Assembly (NCBI GenBank): GCA_905116865.2
Contig: CAJHNH020004602.1
Span: 1,484,495 to 1,548,494 of the forward strand
Direction: 5' to 3'
DNA length: 64,000 bases
Origin: Candidula unifasciata
Taxonomy: Eukaryota; Mollusca; Gastropoda; Stylommatophora; Geomitridae
Made by a program: the position numbers and the translations under genes. Numbering within the stretch: the first letter of the stretch is position 1; each line of letters opens with the position of its first letter. Below, one piece after another: positions 21,465 to 33,400 of the stretch. The notes beneath the pieces were generated by a model that was given only the letters and a program-made list of their open reading frames with translations, was not told the origin of the DNA and searched no databases.

Positions 21465-24442
21465 TCATTTAGCCTTTTTACTCTCAACATTCTGGCTGTT
21501 CCTGGCTACATCTCTGTTGTTCTGCTGTTCCCCAAACAGATCTGGAATGCTAAAAGCAGGTTCTGCGATCTTGCCAATTCTTAAAAAGATGGGTAGAACA
21601 AGCTTCTTCCACTGCTGATGCCATCTCAGCTCTTGAAATGAGACCAGGTTTTTGCGAAATTGACTCAGTTTGTCATTCTTCCTAGGAAAGCCTGCCAGCA
21701 GATCCTGGAAAAAAAAACAGTCAAGGCCATCAAACATTAGCTAAAATATTCATGTTGTGTTCAGAACCAACATCACAGCATTCATGATATTGAGATTTGC
21801 TGAGACAGCAGTTTGTCAGTCTTTCCACAATGGACTGTGATAAACATTTTGTGTGTTTTTTGTTGGCACAGGAGCGGAGCAAAGATGGGGTGACCCGTTT
21901 GCTATGAAGCTGAAATTAAAATTACCAGATTACCAGATTCATGATATTCCCACCAGTGATCCATCCTCATCTTCAGCAGCCAGTGAAGGGTTCCAATGCT
22001 ATTGATACCAGTAGCAGTCTTACTATATATCCATCTTGCCATTCCTCTGAGTGTAATGTGTAAGCCAAATCCCCTGGTGGCTTCCCTCTGCACTTTTCTC
22101 TCCACAGCATAATTATCTTTTAGCGCTCCCGCACTGTTTACTTGCTCCCAAAAGACCTTGCCCATATCTAACTTGTCATGTATCAATTCACCACTCAGTG
22201 GTGAATCAACAGCCAATCTTTCTGCCTGTTCTTTTCCAACACATCTGTATGCCCCAGAGAAAAGATCCCTAGCACACTAACTAATATTTAGTATGCAAGA
22301 TTACAAATGTCAAGAACTGTAACAATAAAATACATCTTTCTGTGAGCCTCTTCTCCTAAATTTGAATAAAGAAAAAAAGACACTGACAGGCTGGTAAATT
22401 TCAGGGAGCTATTTACCGCCCTAAAGATGATGGCTCAATGACAACTCCATGACAAGGTGCCTTTCTAGAGACAACTAACCCAAACATCACCATAGTCTAC
22501 ACATCAGCTTTAACGCAACGACAAAAATAAGATGTAGTTTGCCCCAGAGGTGGCTCGCATTATAAACCCTGCCCCAATCAGCTGGAGTGATTTAAAATGG
22601 CCATTCACAGATTGGCCTTACAGGTGCTTGCAGATATTAACCAGGACTGAACCAACAGCCTCCCATCCAAGTTCTTGCCTGCAACTCTTTGACCTACACC
22701 TCAACAGCTGTGCCTCTGCATGGCCCTGGCTAGTGTGCTGGGAGACCATGTCACTGAGCTGATTTGCCTCTGTACTCACAAAATTTGGAGTTACAAATCT
22801 ACCCAAAGTATTTCAGGATCCTTGCCAGTGCTACAGAGCCAGTGCACTGTGCTGAGCTTCTTCGGACCCAGACTTGAGTTAGAAGAAGAATGGAGGACTT
22901 ATGGGTTATTACCCGCGTGCCATGATGCTGATCCGTTGTTCAAACCTTAAAATCTTTGCCTCTGAACGCTACCCACGACCCAGAACTAAGCAAATAAATA
23001 TATTTCACAGACAATGGAATTAGACGACAACCTCAACATATTTTCTTTAACCCTTTTGCCCCAGAAAACCTATGGCAAAAAATTCCAGTACCCGAGATTC
23101 CCACCCCCCCCCCCCCCCCCCCATGAATTTTTTTTAAACAGTTTCATGAAACTTTCTTAACTCTTTCAGTCCCACAAGGTCCTATTTAATGTCCTAGGGA
23201 GTTAAAAATGGCAATACTAAATTCATGGGTATACTACTGCCATATGGGCAAAATGTACCACCCTTGCAGGAAACAAATATGTTGTCACAAAGTTCTTCAG
23301 AGTCGCTGACTCTTACAAGATGTAAAAACACAATATGTTGTACACGTGTATAATATACCCAGTCACATATATAACGTTGTTTGGGACACAAAGAGTTAAA
23401 TAAACAACTGAAGAGGAGTAATCAATAAACATGAACACAGCAGAGAATTCAAAGACTACAGTCTCCTAGACCTCAAAAATCAAATGGTGATCCCTACCAT
23501 GACCTCGTGACCCTGATTACTAAGATGAAATGGTGATCCCTACCATGACCTTGTGACCCTGATTACTAAGATGAAATGGTAATTCCTACCATGACCTCAT
23601 GACCCTGATTAGTAAAGGCTAAGTCAGAATTATGACATCATGGCTAAAATTACAATTCTTCAAGACATCAAAACATGCTATTTTTAATAAATAAGATTAT
23701 ATCTGGCCTTCCTAAACACTGCGCAGGTGCAACAGAACCAATGGCTTGCCAAGGACTCGCTAATGAAGGAACACCAGTCAAGCAGCTTCTCTGAGATTAC
23801 TAACCAATGGAATTGTCGCGTTTGCATGTTCTCTTTCAGGATAATTACATATTTTACACATGGACTTGGATGGCAACTTACACAACTGTTTTATTTGAAC
23901 ATTTTAACTACCAACCTTTATCCCCTTCTACCCTTTATAAATTATGTTAGCAATGAAGAATGAGATAACAACATCTGACTATTGCTGTTTCAAGAAATTC
24001 CTGGATAACAAATGAAAATTACAAGTAAAACTGGCTTGAAACAAAACCAGATAAAGAGGATGCTTACTGTCAGCTGTTGAACAAGCTCCTGGCTGTCATT
24101 GAAGATGAGACCATTTTTCTCATGCTGAACTAACTCACCAATACTGGAAAAAAGTGCAATTAATATTTTATTTTTTTAAACAGGAGTAAGATTAAATCGA
24201 TGGGAGGCATTCAGAAGGCAACATATTCTTTACACAATGAAGAAACAAATAACATTTCTGACAATTTACTACCTGGCATATTTTGCTCTATCTAAATATG
24301 TAATCTGTGCATTAAAATTAAAAGAATAAATTTCCGTACTTCATTCAGACAAATATATAAACACAACTGAAAAGACAGACAGTGAATGAGAGAGAGAGAG
24401 AGAGAGATGGAGAGAGAGAGATGCAGGCATGCACGCACACAA

Positions 24443-24475
<33 letters not shown>

Positions 24476-27400
24476 AAGGTAGAAAAGGAGAGAGAAGAAT
24501 GAAAAACAGGTTCATTTAAAAATTATAAAGCCTGAAAATGATTCAAACAAACATGTACACTTAGCTTAACTTAAGCATATTCACTCAAGTCAATCCTCTT
24601 CGACCTTAGCTGTTACATTCTTGTAAAGATTATTATCCAGTGTACAGATCCAGAAAGCAATAGCAAACTACTGGATGTAAACTTGCCTAGGAAAACCACA
24701 ACAGCCAAAAATTGCTGGGGTTTTGTTCTGCAACATCCTAACGTAACAGTTTCCATACACTGCTTGCCTCTTCTTGAAAGGGGTATATCAGTAAGCTTAC
24801 TCCCTCTCCCTAGCTCCACCTCTCTCCCCCACCTAAACATAATACACTGATTTTTCTATGGCCAGCGTCCAGTGAGATGCTTTACATGAGGTTTAACCCC
24901 TGGACTTTTAACTCGGGGGTGTAACCTCAAGATACACAAAGAAATAAAGTATTGTGAACTAGCAACCAGCTCATCAAACAACTCACCAGTTGAAGTTGAC
25001 AGCACAGACTGGCAATCCACATCCGAACATGTCAACCACTTTCATGGGAAGATCTAGGCCACTGGAGGACTTGTGAAGGCAAACACCGATGTCAGCCGAG
25101 CCTGTAAATGTGAGAAGAGAAAACAATGAAGAGATGCCATTTGATAATCAGGACATGACTGCGAACACGCTGACAGTGATTTAGTCACCATTTTATGTTC
25201 ATTTGGCATTATGTACACATGACAGATTTAGTCATGGCTCTATGTACACTTGGCACAGAGATCAAAATGTTTACTGCTCTTTTTCCAGTATTGGTGAGTT
25301 AGTTTAGCATGAGAAAAATGGTCTCATCTTTAATGACAGCCAAGAGCTTGTTCAACAGCTGACAGTAAGCATCCTCTTTATCTGATTTTGTTTCAAGCCA
25401 GTTTTATTTCTACATACCATATACAGATCCAGTCACAACAATGTACATATTACACACAGATCTAGTCATGGCTCTATGTACATATCACACACAGATCTAG
25501 TCATGGCTCTATGTACATATCACACACAGATCTAGTCATGGCTCTATGTACATATCACACACAGATCTAGTCATGGCTCTATGTACATATCACACACAGA
25601 TCTAGTCATGGCTCTATGTACATATCACACACAGATCTAGTCATGGCTCTATGTACATATCACACACAGATCTAGTCATGGCTCTATGTACATATTACAC
25701 ACAGATCTAGTCATGGCTCTATGTACATATCACACACAGATCTAGTCATGGCTCTATGTACATTAGTTAGTTAGTTAGTTAGTTGGGTTATCATCACTGC
25801 ACTCCGGACATGTCCATAGGTGCTCAGATCCTCCCCTCAGTATGAATCCCAACGTCCGATGGCTAATAGTACCAGTTCTATGTTGATTAACAAGTCTTCT
25901 GACGTGTCCGGTGTGCGTCTCATTTTTTGCTGTGCCGATCTTAATTCCCAAGTCTGCCATTCTGGCGAGTGATGTGGATTCTTACTTACTTACTTACTTA
26001 GTCGCTCCTCTTCTACCTTGGGGTGTAGAGGTTTGCCAGAGAGATCGCCAGACGTCTCTATCAGCAGTTTTGTGATGTGGATTCACTGCCACCAAAGTCC
26101 TCTATCCTTCCCATTTCTCTGAGGGCATTGATAATATCAGCATGATCCATAGGCCGACCGTCGGTAGTGATAGCGGATCCAGCCAACCTGTCAGCTCTTT
26201 CATTTCCATCGACGCCTGCGTGTCCCGGAACAAAAATAAAGGTGACTCCTCGCACAGTGGACTTCTGAATTGATTCAAGCCATTGTCTTCGCACTGAACC
26301 TGCCTGAACCCTCCGGATCATACTCATTGAATCACTGAGTATACATATGCGGGTGTATTTTTGTGTTTCAAGCCAGGCAAACGCTTGCGTCACTGCCATC
26401 ACCTCCATCGTCATGCTGCTGGTTGTCATGGAGAAGGCGCCGTTGGCTTCTTTGACTGTTCTGCCCGCTGAGCGTGCTGTAAATGCCCATGCGCTTCTTC
26501 TTTGGCGTATAACTGATCCGTCTGTATAGATTAGTGCATCTATGTACATATCACACACAGATCTAGTCATGGCTCTATGTACTTATTACACACAGATCTA
26601 GTCATGGCTCTATGTACATATTACACACAGATCTAGTCATGGCTCTATGTACATATCACACACAGATCTAGTCATGGCTCTATGTACATATCACACACAG
26701 ATCTAGTCATGGCTCTATGTACATATTACACACAGATCTAGTCATGGCTCTATGTACATATTACACACAGGTCTAGTCATGGCTCTATGTACATATCACA
26801 CACAGGTCTAGTCATGGCTCTATGTACATATTACACACAGATCTAGTCATGGCTCTATGTACATATCACACACAGATCTAGTCATGGCTCTATGTACATA
26901 TCACACACAGATCTAGTCATGGCTCTATGTACATATCACACACAGATCTAGTCATGGCTCTATGTTCATATCACACACAGATCTAGTCATGGCTCTATGT
27001 ACATGTCACACACAGATCTAGTCATGGCTCTATGTACATGTCACACACAGATCTAGTCATGGCTCTATGTACATATCACACACAGATCTAGTCATGGCTC
27101 TATGTACATATCACACACAGATCTAGTCATGGCTCTATGTACATATCACACACAGATCTAGTCATGGCTCTATGTACATATCACACACAGATCTAGTCAT
27201 GGCTCTATGTACATATCACACACAGATCTAGTCATGGCTCTATGTACATATCACACACAGATCTAGTCATGGCTCTATGTACATATCACACACAGATCTA
27301 GTCATGGCTCTATGTACATATCACACACAGATCTAGTCATGGCTCTATGTACATATCACACACAGATCTAGTCATGGCTCTATGTACATATCACACACAG

Positions 27401-30400
27401 ATCTAGTCATGACTCTATGTACATATCACACACAGATCTAGTCATGGCTCTATGTACATATCACACACAGATCTAGTCATGGCTCTATGTACATATCACA
27501 CACAGATCTAGTCATGGCTCTATGTACATATCACACACAGATCTAGTCATGGCTCTATGTACATATCACACACAGATCTAGTCATGGCTCTATGTACATA
27601 TCACACACAGATCTAGTCATGGCTCTATGTACATATCACACACAGATCTAGTCATGGCTCTATGTACATATCACACACAGATCTAGTCATGGCTCTATGT
27701 ACATATCACACACAGATCTAGTCATGGCTCTATGTACATATCACACACAGATCTAGTCATGGCTCTATGTACATATTACACACAGATCTAGTCATGGCTC
27801 TATGTACATATCACACACAGATCTAGTCATGGCTCTATGTACTTATTACACACAGATCTAGTCATGGCTCTATGTACATATCACACACAGATCTAGTCAT
27901 GGCTCTATGTACATATCACACACAGATCTAGTCATGGCTCTATGTACATATCACACACAGATCTAGTCATGGCTCTATGTACATATTACACACAGATCTA
28001 GTCATGCCTCTATGTACATATCACACACAGATCTAGTCATGGCTCTATGTACATATCACACACAGATCTAGTCATGGCTCTATGTACATATCACACACAG
28101 ATCTAGTCATGGCTCTATGTACATATCACACACAGATCTAGTCATGGCTCTATGTACTTATTACACACAGATCTAGTCATGGCTCTATGTACATATCACA
28201 CACAGATCTAGTCATGGCTCTATGTACTTATTACACACAGATCTAGTCATGGCTCTATGTACATATCACACACAGATCTAGTCATGGCTCTATGTTCTTA
28301 TTACACACAGATCCCATCATGACTATGTACATATGTATGTACATATTGCACACAGATTCAGTAATGACTATGTATATATCACTATCGAGTCGCCGCGGCC
28401 GAGCGGCTCGCCGCGGATCGGAAGGTTGTGGGTTCGCTCCCTGGCGGAGCCAGACTTTTTCAAAAATGACCTTGGCTCCCAGGTCGAACTAGCCTTGAGT
28501 GGGTACCGGGTGCAGTCCCGGGAAAGTGAAGGCGTCCAGCATGATACTGACCACATCACCCATCTTGTGCTGATTGGTCTATAAAAATATAGGTCTAGCC
28601 CTAGATGCCCTATACGCCTTGAGGCGTGGAAAAGGGTCCTTTACTTACATTACCTATATATCACTATCAGAACAAGTCCTGACTATGTACATATCACACA
28701 CATATTTAGTCATGACTAGATGCCACAGACACACAGTGCATATAGTACTAGACCTAGCCTATACTGAGTATCATGTAATGTCCTGGGGAGCAAAGGCAGC
28801 TGGTGTGATGCTGACTTCATTTACCCAATGCCAGCTGGTCTATAAAAATATGAGTAGCATCATATACCCGATGCAATAGCAACATTAAAAGCATCATTTA
28901 CGTAATAACAATTCATATACTCCTCACCGAGCATCAGCGGATAATCTTCTGCAGTCAGCCAAGGTAAGCAAAACTGGACTTTTCTCCATTCCTTCTTGGC
29001 AATTTGTTCATTGTAGTAAGTTTTCTGTGGTCCTTTCCCTGCATAACAGAACATAATAATGTCTACATTTGTCTTCAGTCTAAAACAATCAATATAAATA
29101 CATGAGTGGACAATTGATCAGTCTGCTTGCTCGTTCCTTCTTCTTGTTGGTAAACACAAATATTCCTGAACATGCTCATACACACAAATGATGTAGAGAA
29201 ATGGACAACAGTCAATCTCTTCTCCTTCTCTTCTTCTTCATATCCACCAGCTGTAAACTCCAGCTAAAAGTTCTGGTTGTTCGCCCACCTCTGGACCTTA
29301 GTCTTATTCCAGAACTTGAATGTTGCATGCACATTCACTTTACAGATCTGAGTTATTTGTACAAAGATATTTGGTCCTTGCCTCTCAGGCAGATGCACTC
29401 CGACTTCAATGGAAGCTTCCGATTAGTCGACTCTTATGACATGCTTGTTGGAGAGGCTTGCAAACACAAACACATAGTTTTAAACCATCAAAAGATGAAT
29501 AGTTGCAGATTATAAAAAGAATTAAAGTTGTAAAATATAAACAAATACAGGTATATACATTAAAGAGGCAAACAACAACAACCAATATTGAATAGAACCA
29601 GTAAATGGAACAGAAATACAAACCTGTGATGACACAAACTAAATCAGGAAGTGAGCAGGAGTCATTTCCCACTGTGTCTTTCTGGTCATATTCTGGGGAT
29701 GTACAGACATCATGTCATAAATATTGTGGTCAGCATAAATAAGGCTTCCTTCCAGATGTTCTTGTAACATGGACATTCTTTATCATTTGTTCATTTAAAA
29801 CATTACCCTCTAACTATGGAATCTTGTGGTATTTTTTTAGAACCTAGCGGTATCTTTGTCAGGATCCAGAGGCAACTTTCTAAGAATCTAGAAGTATCTT
29901 TGTCAGAATATAGAAGTAACTTTGTCAGAATATAGAAGTATCTTTGTCAGAATCTAGAAGTATCTTTGTCAGAATCTAGAAGTATCTTTGTCAGAATATA
30001 GAAGTATCTTTGTCAGAATCTAGAAGTACACTTGTCAGAATCCAGAAGTACACTTGTCAGACTCTAGAAGTCTCTTTGTCATAATATACAACTATCTTGT
30101 CAGAATCTAGAGGTATATGATAACTGAAAATATGAGATATCTTATATACGTGTACTGAAAACAACAGAACTATATCACAGTTTTTCAAATGGGCATGTTG
30201 AAGAGGATAGAGAAGCTGCATTCACTATACAAATGATTTCAGTGCTGGATGTGGATTTGTCGATACCTCAAGTTGTTTTGTCAGAATCTAGAGGTATCCT
30301 CGTCAGAATCTAGAGGTAACTTTGTCATAATCTAGAAGTATCTTTGTCAGAATCTAGAGGCATCTTTGTCAGAATTTAGAGGCATCCTTGTCAGAATCTA

Positions 30401-33400
30401 GATGTATCTTTGTCAGAATCTAGAGGCATCTTTGTCAGAATCTAGAGGCATCCTTGTCAGAATCTAGAAGTATCTCTATCAAAATTTAGAAGAATCTTTG
30501 TCAGAATCTAGAGCTAGAGGTATCTTTGTCAGAATACAGCGGTATCCTTGTCAGAATCTAGAAGCATCTTTGTCAGATCTAGAGGTATCGTTGTCAGAAT
30601 CTATAGGTAGCTTTGTGAGAATCCCAGCACTCATGGCCAAAGGTATTCTGTCTCCCTCAGAAAATGCACAAGAGTATGGTTACTTAGAACTTCGGTGGCC
30701 AGTGCTGGGTCAGATTGGATCCCGGATCCCATCAGCTATGGACACGTACAGATATGAGTTGAACTCATGGACAATATTGTGTCTTCCTTATAAACATCAG
30801 TGAACTAGAGGTACCCTGCATTTTCCCATTACTTGGACAGACTTACAGACAAGATGCCTTATATTTGTTGGACTCCTAGTGGGGAATTAAGTTAGTGCTA
30901 GTAAGTGGAGACTGCAAAGCCCAGGTAAATTCTAAAAGCCGTCTCTTAGAACAGCACCCTCCAAGAATAAAACACCGACATCCTACATGATATGAACATC
31001 GAGAAGAACTGGCTCTAAAGCAGCACCCTGTCCCAAAAACTTCACTGTGGCCTGAAGCGAATGGTGGTGAAGGGTGCAATTTCTGGAAAAACGAGGCAGA
31101 ATCAGCAAAGGTAGATTAAAGACACTGAAGACGCACTGGTTATGAAAACACACACGGCTAGAGAACTGGCTAGATAAAGACAGATTTCTGGTGTGCCGTT
31201 AAGAGAGTGATGTTCTGTAACTGATCAATGTCTTAATTGGGAATCAAACATAAAACCATATGATTGGAAGGAAAGTGTCCAGCCACTGAACGACTACAGC
31301 ATTCTTGTCAAACTACAGAAATCAAAATAATGCACACACAGTTTCTACTTTTTCTTAACTCATTACATTATACAGACAGGCACAGAAATAAAAAGTACTT
31401 ACTTTCTAGGGCATCCAATAATATACTGAAATCTTCATCCTCTGAAACATAATAAAATGCTTTTCAATAAATTGGTGAGTGTGCATAATGTTCAAATATC
31501 ATCCTTTTCTTCCAAGCTGTGACATTTGCATCTTTCAGCCCCATGCATCCAATTTCAGCAAATCCTTAAGTTGTCATTTCTTTTAACAACATACCTGTTA
31601 AGAAGCAGTGGGTCTATTCTTTTTCCCCCTATGTGGGAATTTCAGATACCAACATAACATACACAGTCATTCATTCACTGTCCTGTTGCACCATTATAAG
31701 TCACATAGGGTTCGCAGTCTATTTCTCCATTTCTTTCTATCCTGTGCAATTACTTTAATTTCATGGATGGAATCCAGTCCAGCATTTTTGGCTTCTCTCA
31801 TCCATGTCTGCCTCAGGGTTTCTCTTGGATGTCCTTATTTCCCCACTCCCCGTCTTCTCTGTCTTACCAATATACTATCCATGTATGTTTATAAACAAGT
31901 CGATATATTCATTTCTGAGTTACCGGGGTCCATGAGGCAGGCAAAGAATAATAAATCTAATGCTATAATTTATTGTGCATTTCTGAGAGGTTCTTCTTCT
32001 TCTGTGTTCCACCTTAAAAGGGTGGATGGTTTACAGCTAGGCTGCGATATCTGTGTTTTTCAGGCCAACTCATGCGATTTCGGAAAATCCCTATTTAGTC
32101 AGCTGTTACAACATCCTGGGGGATGGGGGGGTGTGTGTGTGTGTGTGGGGGGGGGGGGGGAGGTACTGAGTCTATTCCCCCTTCCCTTCTTTCCCCAAAT
32201 AATACACCAGAACTCAGACTGGATTCTAAGAGATGACTGAGGAGGGTATACAAGAAGCCAGCAATTTCATGCTGAAGAAAGCTTTAACTGCTAATGAACG
32301 GGTCTACTAAGGATTCAGTGTAAAATCGTTGAGGAAGTATGCTTAACTTGGAGATAAACGGCACAAGAGTACGAGGAAGCCAGGTGATCATTCTCTTATT
32401 CAGAGACAATTATCTGGTGGCAACTGGACAAGGCCGAGTCCACCTCAGAGCCATGTAGGTCTGGAAAAGCTATGGTACTGCCAAGCTTTGGAAGATATTT
32501 GATGCAACACTGCTGCTGAAATGAAGCTGTAATTTCGAGCATAATGAAAATCTGACAAGCATTAGCTACACTAACTTAAACTAGAAAGCAACTGACACAG
32601 TGGGTGAAACAAAACTAATGAAGGCACCTACAACCTTCCTACCAGAGGTCACCTCCCAAGCTTAATTTGTTTCTGTGAGAGAAACTTTTGGTTGGGTATT
32701 TTTTTAAAGGCAGCTGTGGTAATGTAGCAGCCTTATGCTTGCTTGACTGCTGACATGGCGGTCAAAGGCACAAATCCACTTCGAGGATTTCTTTAGAAGA
32801 TTTCTATATATTTTTTTAAAACTAACCTTTGTTGCCAGGTTGATACAGCTTAAACCGGTACTAGGTAATGTCCTGGGAAGTAGAGGCAGCTAGCCTGATG
32901 CTGACTACATGAACCATCAAGGGTCAATTGGTCTATAAAAATATAGTCTATCCCTGAATTGGACTCAGCCTTGTCCAGTTTCCACCAGATAATTCAGAGC
33001 TAGACCTATATTTGTGTGAAAGACATGAACAGGGTCTTTCATTTTTTTTTTAAACTTCCGAACAGACTTCATATAACTTAAATTTCAAGAGGCAGCAAAC
33101 ATAAATGTAGACTTGCCTGTCCAGCTAGTACTGCTGACCAGGATAGCTGGTCGATCGTTGACTTTCACCACAGTCCCATTAGCAAGTTTCTGTGTAAACC
33201 TGGTGCAGTGTGGCGCATTCTCACTGTGAGAAATAAAACTATGGTAGAAATCAATTTGAAGTATAATTTAGACAGATAAATCTAACAAGCCACATTGAAG
33301 AACATTCCCTGGCCTGCCAAAAATCTCTCACTCTTGAGGATAACTTTAGATACATCTTTAAGTAAGTAAACTCCTGCATTGCCTTTCAAAAACCAAGCTT

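Noticed and set aside
26537..28320. Regular short repeats resembling a CRISPR array
   Set aside because: Units are head to tail with no unique spacers, in an intron of a eukaryotic gene; this is satellite DNA.
28387..28470. tRNA gene
   Set aside because: Box A and B are present, but the anticodon arm does not fold and the sequence is the head of a SINE bounded by a target duplication.
31608..32240. 210-codon plus-strand open frame
   Set aside because: It runs across an antisense retrotransposon piece and a SINE-B2 copy with a G/GT-rich tract; the composition is not gene-like.
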